From Polytrichum commune (lineage: Eukaryota > Streptophyta > Polytrichopsida > Polytrichales > Polytrichaceae), in NCBI GenBank assembly GCA_950295325.1, contig OX485803.1:15810001-15874000 (forward strand): a DNA stretch of 64,000 nucleotides. Reading direction: 5' to 3'. The notes beneath the pieces were generated by a model. That model was not told the origin of the DNA, searched no databases, and worked only from the letters and a program-made list of their open reading frames with translations. Positions 45,906 through 56,776 of this stretch are shown piece by piece. Made by a program: the position numbers and the translations under genes. Within the stretch, counting starts at the first letter, position 1. Each line of letters starts with the position of its first letter.

Positions 45906-47925
45906 CTGGAGGAATAGGTTTTATACTTACCTCTGCAAGCTATCCCAATCGATATGGGATAACTGGGCGCCTGGCTTCTCCTCAGCAGCTTCTCCTTTTA
46001 GACGAGAACTTCTCCTCCTGACTTCACGATTTCTCCTTCCTCCGACATTTCTCTGTTTCTTCCTACGCCTAAGTCAGTCTGCGACAACAATTCCTCGCCG
46101 TGCGCACACACACCGCCTCCGAGATTGCTCGCTGGTTTACTAGGGGCTCGCAACTTTTCTCACAACAAGTATCCCAAAGTCATAAAGAGATGATTTTCCT
46201 TCTTTCACTGAGGAACCAGTGGAGTTTACTAGGATGCAAGTAAAATTCGCAGTCCTGGTAGCGAAATTTGAACTCTTGTGAATCAAAGTTACGGAAAAAA
46301 AAACCCGAATCTCATCCCACGACTTCGTTCCTTCAAGATTCAATGTTGGGGAATTCTTGTCTGAGGAATGCCAATTTCGACAACGGGGAGAGTTGGGTGA
46401 TGTTCTTAAAAGAAAATACGCTTCCCGAATCTGAGGATTCTAGGGGAAGATTTGATTAATTCGGGGTCTCTCTCATTAAGTGGACTAATCCCCGAGAGTA
46501 ATTGATCAATCAATACTTAAAGTCATCTTATTGATTGAAAGGTTCACCACTTCCAATTTCCTCCTCTCATGACGTAGAGCTCCTCACAAACTCAACTCAC
46601 GCATTCTTCCCCTCGGCTAATCTGCCGATGGTTTCTAAAATCAAGTGAAGACATTCCTAGTATGTTTGATACGAATTTACATAATAGCTTCACGCTTCGG
46701 AAGGTGGTTTGTATTGGAATCAGATTCCCCTCGCAAGTTCACTCGGGGAGTCTATACAAATGTCCCTATTTAATACTTACTCTTTCTTTAACTTCTCAAG
46801 GAGTTTATCACTCTTTAACACTCTGTGGAACTTGTAATCCTGTTCATGAGAACGCAAATTGTTCATGAACTTCTGGAGCTCTCACAACATTTCCAAACGA
46901 GTTCAAATTAAAACAAACTTGAATTGCTCCGAGCACATGTAGAAAGTAAGCACTTCAGTGAGTCCTCAACACTTGTCAATATGAATCTCACCGAGCATCC
47001 CCAGGTTTCACACCCGACCACTTTAAATATCAGGAACTCGTTCTCTTGAGGTTGCAACCTCAAGATACTGTCCAAGAAGCACTTAGTTCATTATGTCTTC
47101 ACGACAATCACAAATCCTCTCTTCAGATCAGTAGGAGTTTCACACTCCACAACTGACATTCCTCTTCAGGCCGTATGACTCTTTACTTCTGGTGAATCTC
47201 ACTCTAGACACCAACCTCCTACCTTTGCAATAATTTCACATTCCGGTCTTACACACTTTATCAGACATAAGATTCACACTTTGAACGCTTAAGCACATAC
47301 TTAGCAAGAGAAAAATGATTGGAAGGCAGTTTGATATATTTGCAAGTATAATTTACAAGAAAACTATGGGTTTCACACCCATTTACATTCGGTAATCAGG
47401 AGAGTTCGAATAAGCTAAACACTTTCACTCTCTTCACGAGGGGAGGATCAAAAATTGGATTCTCTCCCCTTTGTCTTCTTCCTTCCTCTATTTACCCTAC
47501 CTAAGAGTCACATCTGTTAAGAACTGAGATACCAAAAGTGCATCACTAATTGTCACATGTTCATTACATGACTTCTGATATCTTCTGTACCACGAGCAGC
47601 TAAGTAATATTCTACCACACTTGCCTGTTTCCATTTCCGAGTGACTAATCACCTAGTTTATCACTGTTCTGTGAGTCTTGAGTGTAATTTGTCACTCACC
47701 TACCCTTCAAGACTAAAAATTACACATTCTATCCAAAAAATGGTATCACAACCTCCATGGTCACTCTGCCATTTTCTCCTTGGTGTAAACCGAAGTGGCC
47801 CCAGGACAAGTTTAGCAGCCAGTCAACTCTCTTATGGCGTCTTGGGATGACTTCTTGGTCCACTAGCCCTTAGATTTCATATCATCCTTGAGAATTTTGA
47901 CTCATTTCTTAAGTGAGAGGTGGAA
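45906..47925. other. 2-kb block of distinct composition, unrecognised
   Basis: Higher G+C and C+T-rich DNA without AT-rich gaps (for example CTTCTCCTCAGCAGCTTCTC near 45977). The longest open frames are about 69 codons. It resembles long-terminal-repeat or untranslated-leader DNA, but I could not find element ends or a second copy. Confidence 0.3.
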
Positions 47926-47930
47926 TTGCT

Positions 47931-48020
47931 ATAGTGTGTGTGTATATGTATATGTGTATGTGTATGTATATATAGATATAGATATTGATATAAATATATA
48001 GATATAGATATAGATGGGTG
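47931..48020. repeat. Compound (TG)n(TA)n(GATATA)n microsatellite
   Basis: Runs GTGTGTGTATATGTATATG and then TAGATATAGATAT-type repeats up to the left edge of a TIR element at 48021. A (TAGA)n run resumes on the other side of that element. Confidence 0.85.
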
Positions 48021-48632
48021 CAAGCATGGTAAAGTAGTCAACTTCTGATCTTTGTCTAGTGTTCTATGAAAGTGATTCAAAACTATACACTAAGTTTGAA
48101 TTTTATGAAGAAATATATCATAGACATGTAAAAAATTATCGATCCACAAAAACAAGCAATTCATGATGACAAAAATTTCCCGAGAAAAGTCTACATATTC
48201 TAGAAGACAGTGCAAGTGGTGTCCAAGTAGGTGATATTGTACAAGAAATTGTCATAATTTTCTTTTAAATACAATAAAATTACATTAAATTGATGGTTTT
48301 TTTACAAAGTTTTGTGATGATGCTCTCAAGTAGATAACGACTTCAAGTAATATGAAAAAAATAAAAATAAAAATAAAACTTCAAAATATTTAAGGTCATG
48401 AAATCTACGTCCAAAACCATATTCAACCAATTGCTTTTGAGCATCACTTTTAGTGATAAGTTTGAGGATCTCAACTTGGTATTCTACATTTGAGTATTTA
48501 AAACAACAATGGAGATCATCATGAAAAAATTCCAATTTGAACAAGTCCTTGCTACTACTTTTAGGCCTTTGACCAACAAAATGATGGTTTTAGTATACCA
48601 TAGCACTATTTTGGTCCGCTTTACCATGCTTG
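48021..48632. mobile_element. TIR element of 612 bp inside a microsatellite
   Basis: Ends CAAGCATGGTAAAG (48021-) and, reversed, CAAGCATGGTAAAG (to 48632) are exact inverted repeats. TAGATG-type repeats stand on the left and (TAGA)n on the right, as expected for insertion into a microsatellite. A second copy of its left 370 bp is at 58275-58640. Non-coding. Confidence 0.65.
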
Positions 48633-48940
48633 TAGATAGATAGATAGATAGATTAAGATATGTAGATTTTGCGATTAACATGTATTTGTAGCAAAAGGTT
48701 CTAAAACTTCTAGAGATCTGGCATGTTTCGAAACCTTCTATCTCTTTCATCAACATGTTTGTTGGGTCCAATATTAGTGCACTAAGGTAGAAGTATGTTA
48801 TTCAAACATCTTTATTTTTACACCCACTACTCATACACCATGAAACACGCAATCATGCCCATAGCCATTTGCCTCATAATTTTTGGGACTCGGATGAACA
48901 TCTTATTCATTATAAGAATGAAGATTTTTGTGCTTGTTGA

Positions 48941-49559
48941 GGGTGAGTTTCCATGTAGGCCACTCGCCCACCAAATTCTATTGTGAATGAGGACAAACCC
49001 GCCCAAATTAGAGGGACTCTAGTGGGGTAGGGACGTATGTGCCAACTACACTAAATACAATATTTAGTGTCACTTACTATTTGGAATTATGTAATGCTAT
49101 ATCTATTTACTATATATCTCATATTTTACCAACAAATGTGATATTGGTAGTTTAGAAAACATAGAACATTAACATTTTTGCTTGATAAACACTTACATCA
49201 TTAGAAAAAAGATATAGCAACGCGTAAATCCAAATAGTAAGTGACACTAAATATCATATTTAGTGTAACTACTCCCATCTCCTCAAATTCGGGCCCATCT
49301 ACTAACCTCCTCATGGTTACCAAGGATGGAGTTCTAGACCAACATTGGTTAATTCTCTTTAGTCTTCAACCACTCTTACAGGTTAAAATTTCTTCAATGG
49401 GCGCATGAAAGTCTAGCGGCCCATGTCCACAGCCCTCCACATTCTAGTGAACCGCAAGAATGTGGTTGGATGGTGGCTTATGCTTAACTACATGTGAACA
49501 CCTCCAACCCATTATTATCTAGAATCTAGTGGGCGAGCGACCTACATGGAAACTCACCC
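48941..49559. mobile_element. TIR element nested in the foldback element
   Basis: Terminal repeats GGGTGAGTTTCCATGTAGG then YCRCTCGCCCAC at both ends (48941- and reversed to 49559). Flanks TGA (48938-48940) and TAA (49560-49562) fit a 3-bp TWA-like duplication with one change, suggesting PIF/Harbinger type. It contains the CACTAAAT MITE at 49043-49276. Confidence 0.7.
49043..49276. mobile_element. CACTAAAT-type MITE, innermost of three nested elements
   Basis: Ends CAACTACACTAAATACAATA then TTTAGTGTCACTTACTATTTGGA, and reversed GTAGTTACACTAAATATGAT then ATTTAGTGTCACTTACTATTTGGA: about 42-bp terminal repeats, each containing its own palindrome. Spacer AT-rich and non-coding. Confidence 0.75.
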
Positions 49560-49779
49560 TAAATGGTTGTATAACCCCCTCCCCAAAATAATAATAACGA
49601 TAACAACAATAATGTTGATTATTGATCCTAGAATAGTCAGCATATTTTGAGCACATAGTCCAATGTTTTTAAACACACATCTTAGTTACGTCCGTTCTTA
49701 AATCCACACCTAACCACACACAACCCAAAATCTAGGTGTCCGATCAAGCCTATCGTTTGATCGAGACCCATTTACCTTA

Positions 49780-50647
49780 GTGCCCCTCTTGATTTCATGC
49801 CAAAAGGATTTGGGAAAAAGAACAAAGGAAAGAAAAAAACATAAAGTATTCCATAGTGACACGGCTTCTTAGGTTTCAATCTGTTGTTGCATGTTAATAG
49901 AAGAAAACAGGTTGTCGGATGGTTTGACATGAGGCAACTTGGATGCCATAAATAAATAGGTGGATATATCGTCCAAATGACGGATCCGTCCAAGTCAGCT
50001 CATGTCACCTAAATTTAGGTCCACTAAATTCTCATATTGCCCAATCAGCAAGAAAATTAGCTTATGCATGTGGCTGATCTGGGATCACCCTGACCAGAAA
50101 GTTAATTGGATCGTGAGATCGAGGATTATCCCACTGATGCCGCTTTCCACGTTTAAGTAAGTAAAGTACTAGCACCCGTACACTCTCCAGGCCACCTTGC
50201 GCTGACAATCTTTACGTCATCTAACGTGAGAATTCATGAAGAAGCTGCCGCTTTGGCAACATCTGGAGAAACTATATAAGTTACGCTGACCATCAGCAGC
50301 AGTCTCATGTCATGCCACCTATAAATCCATGTTGCAGAGATCATAATGCTAACCTGTACTGGAGTAAGTTGTAGTGTCTAGTGTAGCTGCCTAAAGCATT
50401 GGATATATAGGGAGCACGACAGTATGTCACCTTCGAGTATGACATTAGTACCTGACATGTTTTCACAAATTACATATAAACAATTGATGAGTGCTGAAAT
50501 GCACAGGTGAGAGCAGGGGGGTGCTTGCTATCTGTGCAGACCTCCTTTGGAGAATCGTTCTGTAATTCCTGCAGATCCCGCACCAATCGATGCAGCGAGA
50601 TTTAGAGCTTGCACAGCTGCGTCTTTGCTTCGATGACGTTCAGTGGT
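49780..50647. other. Intergenic DNA, no gene recognised
   Basis: No open frame with recognisable similarity and no classified repeat. Confidence 0.4.
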
Positions 50648-51179
50648 CAGGGAGATTTTTGGGCATAATCGGTTGAGATCCTAGTGTTTGCAAGTCCAAC
50701 CGGTTACATGGATGACATCTTTGGGTTTTTCTATATTAATTTGAGGCATATTCCATAAATTCCTCTAAAGTGATTGGTAATTCTCCTGAAGTCTTGAACT
50801 TCAACCGTTTATTTCTCAAACTCAACCGGTTCATCTGTAACTAACTGTCGGTTCTCCCCAATCATTGATGGCGTTATGTATCAGTCTGAAGAGAAGAAGA
50901 ACCAATAAATGCAATTTCTTAAGCGGGATAATGTGGAGACCAAGTGGACACTTCCAACCACTGCTCGGGAAGAACCGGCGGTTAGTTGCAGATGAATTGG
51001 TTGAGTTTGAGAAATAACCGGTTGAAGTTGGAGACTTCAGGAGGATTAGCTATCATTGTAGAGGAATCTATGGAATATAACTCAACTGAAAAAAAAGCAA
51101 AACCGGAAGATGTCAACATGTAACCGGTTGGATTTAGAATCACTGGGATCTTGACAGACTATGCCCAAAAACTTCCCAG
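50648..51179. mobile_element. ACCGGTT foldback element, near-complete, 532 bp
   Basis: Left arm about 50648-50865 and right arm about 50960-51179 are reverse complements over roughly 215 bp: ends CAGGGAGATTTTTGGGC / CTGGGAAGTTTTTGGGC, then AAGTCCAACCGGTTACATG / AAATCCAACCGGTTACATG, CCTCCTGAAGTC, TTATTTCTCAAACTCAACC and CATCTGTAACTAAC / CATCTGCAACTAAC. The spacer is about 95 bp. No clear target duplication. Reference copy for the fragments at 3.0, 3.9 and 16.0 kb. Confidence 0.8.
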
Positions 51180-51189
51180 GCACTACTTC

Positions 51190-51530
51190 CAACTTCACAT
51201 ACAAGTTTGATCGTCATATCGATTGCTATATCACGCAGATTGTCAATTTGAGTTTCAGAAGTGGAGTCGAGACATATAAGTTATATAGAAAGTCAAGATG
51301 AAGATTTAGTTTCTCTTCCAGCGATCACGTACGCCCTCCATTTCCTGTTAAAAGTTGAACCTCAAACAGTAAATATATTTTCAGCACATAGTCAAATCTT
51401 GTCATTACAACCATCTTTTTGGAAACCAATCTTAACTACTTTACAAACCGTACCATATGCCATTCATTTGTACATGTCCAATCAAGATAAGTGACCACAT
51501 AAGGCCCACATACCTTAATTATGCCATTGC
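51190..51530. mobile_element. Right arm of the TAAGGTATGTG foldback superfamily
   Basis: Ends GACCACATAAGGCCCACATA then CCTTA (to about 51518) and contains AGTCAAGATGAAGATTTAG, CGATCACGTACGCCCTCC, TTTTCAGCACATAGTCAAAT and CCATATGCCATTCATTTG, collinear with 20640-20883. Confidence 0.5.
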
Positions 51531-52050
51531 AGGAACAAAGATTCAGCTCAAGCTCCCTTTTCTGCAATGTTTCCCGCGTTGAATTGGACAAGCAGCAGTA
51601 TGCACATGCAGATATATCATGACTGCATGTCCCATGTATCTCCATGTCTCTACGATTGCAATTAGTTTTAGCCTAGAACTAGGCAATTCCAACACAAGGA
51701 TGTGGAGTCATGTGCAAGAATGTAAAGTCTGTCCTCAATGTACAGCTGAACAGAGCTCTCCAAAAGTTTGCAGAGAGCACAATCGAGTACTAAACATGCA
51801 GGGATATTCGAGAGTCGAGACTCCTTATAAGCTTACGTTTGATTGCCTTGGCCATCAATAACTAAATGCTGAATGTATCTCTCGTTCCTTTGATTGTAAA
51901 GACAGAAAGCTTGTAATAAATGCAATTTGAGAGATGTTGTCTAGAATTGTTCCTGACTGACTGTTACGTGCAAGGCATACAACTTTTTAACCAGTTTTTA
52001 TAGACCAGCATATAAATGGGTGGTAAGGGATCTTACTACACATGGAGATA
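51531..52050. other. Intergenic DNA, no gene recognised
   Basis: An 80-codon plus-strand frame at 51619-51861 is Cys-containing but has no recognisable domain. Confidence 0.35.
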
Positions 52051-52628
52051 TGGCAGAAGGGATGGTGGCAGTGTGTATGTTTGGCAAATTTCATTTGACA
52101 TTCAACTTCAAATCCAAAGTGTCACGTGACGTTTTCAAAAATACAAAATGAATGTCAATTGACGTCTACATTTTCTTTTAAAATGTCACCTCAATGTCAC
52201 ATGCCTAGGGGTATGTGTCATTTCAATTTCTAAATGTCAATTAACGTGTGGTTTTTTTCTTCACGAGTCACACTACATGTCAACTTCTAAATTGTGCGTG
52301 TCAATTGACGTGCATTTTATTTTTGTGCAAGTTTTTGCGTGTCAAATGTCAAAAACTTGCAAAAACTTTGTCAAACATACACACTGGATGGTGGGAATTA
52401 TCATATACGAGCATCCCTCTCATCCATCCAACATAAAAACTTGACACTTGACAGATTTGTTGCCGATTCATCTCAAATGACCTTGAGTAGACTAATTTGG
52501 GGTCTCTAAAACTAATTCCAATGTCAAATCAACCCAAAGAAAACCTCCAAGCTGCATACTATTTCAGGGCTTCTATGTTGGATGAATGAGATGTACGCTC
52601 CTATAAAATAGTTCCCTCTCTTCTGGCA
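52051..52628. mobile_element. ATTGTATATGAGCG-family MITE interrupted by a hAT MITE
   Basis: Outer ends TGGCAGAAGGGATGG (52051-) and, reversed, TGCCAGAAGAGAGGG; inner sequence GAATTATCATATACGAGCAT and CTCCTATAAAATAGTTCCCT matches 24500-24748. The outer left end is separated from the rest by the 318-bp element at 52069-52386. Confidence 0.65.
52069..52386. mobile_element. hAT-type MITE, 318 bp, 8-bp target duplication
   Basis: Terminal repeats CAGTGTGTATGTTTGGCAAA and, reversed, CAGTGTGTATGTTTGACAAA; exact 8-bp duplication GATGGTGG at 52061-52068 and 52387-52394. CAGTG ends with 8-bp duplications are the hAT signature. Inside, TGTCAATTGACGT-like motifs recur at least three times, possibly transposase-binding repeats. 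No transposase encoded. Confidence 0.88.
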
Positions 52629-52639
52629 GGAGGGCTAAT

Positions 52640-55229
52640 CATCAGTTATCCAATTCATTCTGCAAGCACCCTGCCCCCACTTTCAACAAATTCATGGAAC
52701 CTGCAAATTAGCCACAAGTAACTTCAATTTTTCTATTTCTCTCTGATCACAGAGATCCTTGTGTTTGAAGTACAGTTCCATATTTATAGCAAACAACTTA
52801 CAATATTAGCTGGAAGCTCTGTGAACAATTACATTCTAACATTGGATTTCTTTTCACTTCAACATTGTCATTAACTTGAATCGATTAAAGTGAATTTGAT
52901 TAAGAGCACATGTGCAAAACCTCTCTGGTAATATGGCAGTGTGGCTCTTTTCTCTGGCAATATACTACTGGAAGCGCCGCACTACATGCTGTTTACCTAA
53001 TTCTAATATAGAGGAGACAAAAGAATTAAAGCTACAGGGTATGTTGGTTAAACATATAATAGGAGGAGAAGATGCGGCGATTTTCTCCGGATCGGGTGAA
53101 GGTAGTGAAACGTATATAGTGTGGTTAACCTGCAACACTGTCTCAAGGTACCTTTTGAGTGCTCAAAAGGTGTCAACGAATCTAAACGATATTGACACAT
53201 TTTGGGCATTGTATTGACAATATTTTACCGTAGGAGAGACATTATTTACTTTTTAAAGCATAGTATGGCCCACCCTACAAGTTTTGAGCGGACCTACCAC
53301 CAAGCAGTGTGCTCCGAAGCTTTTGCCACTAGATCCTCCGATCAGGGGTTTCTTGACCAATCTCGACAAATTGATCGCTTTGCAGGAATGACCGGCGAAT
53401 CAGGAGCGTAGTGTTCGAGATTATCAAAAAGCGTGGGAAGGATGGCGGAGAATAGGGAACTCTCGCCAATCTAAGATCGTAGAAGATGGCCGCCATGTCC
53501 ATCTGCTTGCGTTTGCTTTGCACACGTTTTCAAACAGTTCTATCGACAATATTGAAATTACGAAGGGGCAGGTTGAAGTCCTGTTTATGCAGCAGGAAGG
53601 GACGTTTGCGTGTCTGGGAAAGTCCACCGCCCCTCCAAGAGATTTCAACCAAGTTCCCAAACTGAGCTCCCAGCTAAATTACCTTTGCTTCTCCTTTAAT
53701 TCGCCTTTGTGAGGGCCGAAATAAGATAGAGCGGCGTATGAAGCACCTAGATATCTAGACAAAAGATCGATCTCATTTGGGAGTTATCAAGAGTCTTCTC
53801 CAGAATGCGCATAGGCATATTTCATCAGGTGCACAGATCAAGGAATTTGGAGGTAACTTATTGGAGATGTAAGTAGTTTTAAGGCCGTAGTGCCAAATTG
53901 TGGACCCGACGTTGCTCTGCAGTACAACCATCCGTTCACATCACGCGCAGCAGACTGTCCAAAAACTTCGAAATTAGATCCGGATAAGCACAAGTTTTTT
54001 CCAGCTGGTCTCTCTCGCAAGCATAGGTGCGGTATGCGCGGTGTCGGCAGCAGGTCAATCGTCCTCCCTGTCACGTTTGGGAGGACATCGACTTTTGCAC
54101 ATCTTAAAATCTTGTCACTCACGGCGGTTTTACCCCTCAACAGCTTTCTTGCATTGCATTTGCAAAGTGGCATAGAAAACATTCCGGAACTATAACTTTC
54201 CTTATATAGCCTGCCGAACCTTCGATACTAATTCAATACAAGTGATACTAAATCCAGTACAAGTGGCAAGACTGTCCCAGAAGTCGCGAATTCGTCACCA
54301 GAGCAGCACCTACATGCCAATTACATGCAGTCCAAAATAATCTATAGGTCGCTTCCTTCGCCAGAAAAGATCGTCAGGGAACACCATTGTTAAGCGTCGA
54401 TGATCTGTTCATCAACACGAAAGAAACTGACAACCAATTGTTGAACACGCTGGTAGGGACAGTAACTCGGAAATGAGAGCTGGTTGCAGGATAGATACAG
54501 TTAGATTGTATATATATTTTCACATTCAAATTAACTACACCCTGTGTCAACGTTACTAAACTATTGTGAGCTTACTCCACACGCAACCTCCATGTGATTC
54601 AAGGATATCCTAATACCAAGTCAGCCAGTACTATCTAAACAAACGACAAGATAGACGTCAGCTTCTCCGCGAGTACAATACAAAGCTTACAAACTTCAGA
54701 ATGCCAATATAAATTCAAAACATCACGAGATTCTGGAAGCATAGAGTAAACTGGATGTTACCAAGCACACTGCAAGTCTCGCATTACTTTAAAAAATTCA
54801 TAACAGTACAGCCGAACTATGCGCAGTATATATAGCGACTCATTGACCTCGTTGATTCATCGATCAGTAGAGGATAAAAAACCAAGCGTTGGTATCTATT
54901 CTAGGTCACGTGCATGTTTTCCATAGTAAGGCATTAACATGCACAATGTATGGCATAAATATGTCACGTCAAAATAAAACTACCCTAGAAGCTTAAGATG
55001 GTTGTAAAAGCGGCGCAAAATGAACAATATGTTATGATTCCAGAGGCCACAATACGCACGCGACAAAAACTCCTCTACGAGACGTTATAGTGCCCTTCAT
55101 CAAAGTGGCTTTAAAGGACACCCTAGTATAGGCGCTGCCCGCCTTCGGAACGATCGACATACGGACTAGGCCGGTAGCTAGTGGCGCCTTCAAAATATTT
55201 TGTTGGTGCTGCAAGCGTGGTCATGTTGC
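52640..55229. other. Low-repeat region downstream of the metallothionein gene
   Basis: No transposon signature found and G+C is higher than in most intergenic DNA, especially 53270-54200. Open frames on both strands (53890-54195 plus, 101 codons; 54182-53838 minus, 114 codons; 53660-53424 minus) overlap each other and none has a domain I recognise. Might hold an unrecognised or decayed gene. Confidence 0.3.
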
Positions 55230-55348
55230 CGCTGGTCATTATTTTGCAGGAAAGACAACTATCTGATCCTCAAACCATTTTTGGAACTGCCACTATTTGA
55301 AACTGTCATGGTACAGTAGATCTACACCTCCAAACGTCATAACAAACT
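55230..55348 (-). other. Probable 3' untranslated region of the metallothionein gene
   Basis: DNA downstream of the stop codon; an AATAAT-type signal (AAAATAATGA on the minus strand, about 55234-55246) lies some 100 bp after the stop and could direct polyadenylation. No transcript evidence is available. Confidence 0.35.
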
Positions 55349-56576
55349 CTATTCCTTGGCGCAGGTGCCAGCAGGGCAGCTGCAGTTCGCACCGCATTTT
55401 CCGGTGTTGCCTCCCTCCTTTGCACAAGTTCCTGTAAAACACACATCATATCCAGTTCAGAAAATCAGATCATCAGATAATGTCACACGAAATTAAGTTA
55501 AACAAGCAGAAACCATATCCACAATACAAGAGCCGGAAAATAGGACGGGATACAACGACTGAATACATAGCAACTTACATCGAAAGGAACGATTAAAAAT
55601 CAACTGAACGGGAAACTTGACGAGAGCATGTACATAGCAGAGAATCCTTGCAATCCCTATAATCCCAATGTTAAAGATTATACAATATATGCATTAGTTT
55701 CAGTAGGCAGATTTCGAACCAGCTGGACAATCGCAGTTGCCGCACTTTCCGCCATTCTCTCCAGCCACGGAGAAGGAGGTATCGCTGGAACCCTCCTTGG
55801 CACAGGTGCCGGCGGGACAATTGCAGTCCCCGCACTTACCAGTCTCACCAGCAACGGTGTAGCTGCACAATCGCAAACGACATTTCATGAATCTGAACAC
55901 GCGACGCTCATGAATGTGAACTCCGCACACAGTGGCATCAATCCATTCTCCATTACTTCAAATCAACGAACACAAAAACATCGTCCACACTACTTTGTGC
56001 AAACAAGGCATCAACACAAACCGCAAAGAGAACTTCTCTTCAGCTAGGGTCTACTGAACGAGGACACCATTCACCCGCTTCTGCTAACCAGAAACTCGAC
56101 AGGCTCACCACGCACCCTAGCACTTCCAGAATGCGACAGGACATGCAAACAGCACAATGTGTACCTGAAGTCACCAGACATGCTTTCGTTGAACCACGTG
56201 TTCCTGTTGCACCTGCTCAGCCAACAAGCAACAATACAAATTCAGACACTGCATGATTCGCTACCCGAGCACACAAAGAACCACCGCTCACCAGCACTCT
56301 AAATAGGTCACTCTCGTGACAGCCACCATCACCGACCTCATTTCATTCGAACCTCCTCTACTAATAATCACTGAAAGATCGACACCGCCACGAAACGGAT
56401 CCAAGACGATCTTAGAACCATGCAAAATTCTACTCTGCGCAACCATGGGTCTAATGCACTACGAGAACTTCCAGGAGACGGAATTCGACACTGGTGGCCA
56501 TCGATCGGATTGCTTACGTGCAGGTGGCCCGGCAGCCGCACTTGGGGCAGCATCCGCATCCGTTACCGCAAGACAT
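55349..56576 (-). CDS. Modular plant metallothionein, three exons, 94 residues, 19 Cys
   Basis: Small Cys-rich metal-binding protein, expected to bind Zn/Cu/Cd in the cytosol. Exons on the minus strand: 56576-56518, 55862-55720, 55431-55349; both introns are GT-AG (655 and 288 bp) and the phases fit (2, then 1). Exon 1 gives MSCGNGCGCCPKCGCRATC, a head with seven Cys. Exon 2 adds module 1 (KCGDCNCPAGTCAKE, residues 29-43), a Cys-free spacer (GSSDTSFSVAGENGG) and most of module 2 (KCGNCDCPAG, from 59). Exon 3 completes module 2 (TCAKE, to 73) and adds module 3 (KCGANCSCPAGTCAKE, 79-94), which ends the protein. Intron 2 splits the Gly68 codon inside module 2. This differs from angiosperm types 1-4 as I know them (two Cys-rich ends around a long Cys-free linker). 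Unspliced, exon 2 would run on into a short SKSAY end, but the spliced form restores the repeated module exactly, which supports the model. Confidence 0.93.
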
Positions 56577-56776
56577 GGTGTGAAACGGAGAAGATTGCAC
56601 GTGAGATAGCAAGATTGATGTAAGAGACGGAATGCGAGCCGTGAGAAGCGGCGAGAGCGAGAGCGAGGGCGCTTGCAAAGCAAAGCGAAGGAAGGAAGCG
56701 AGGAAGGAGAAACAACGAACGTAAGTAAGGAAAGAAAGGAAGGGCGGTAGCAGGGAGAAGGATGGAGGTGGCAGCC

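Larger units (their letters stand above)
48783..49779. mobile_element. TAAGGTA foldback element interrupted by a nested insertion
   Basis: Left part 48783-48940 (TAAGGTAGAAG; CACCATGAAACACGCAATC; TTTGTGCTTGTTGA) and right part 49560-49779 (AATGGTTGTATAACCCC; TTTTGAGCACATAGTCCAAT; GAGACCCATTTACCTTA) are collinear with 13833-14221 and 37774-38158. The break falls exactly where the uninterrupted copies read GTTGAATGG. Confidence 0.7.

Noticed and set aside
45906-47925. Solitary LTR call
   Set aside because: No matching ends, target duplication or second copy could be found by reading, so the element type is left open.
50640-51187. 8-bp target duplication for the ACCGGTT foldback element
   Set aside because: Flanks TCAGTGGT and GCACTACT do not match well enough to be called a duplication.
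55700-55930. Metallothionein exon 2 read as a single-exon gene starting MCGVHIHERR
   Set aside because: The first residues are intron 1, and splicing at CAG/CTACACC and G/GTTCGA yields an uninterrupted modular protein.
55628-56047. 139-codon plus-strand frame over the metallothionein
   Set aside because: Antisense to exon 2 and intron DNA; the minus strand gives the Cys modules.
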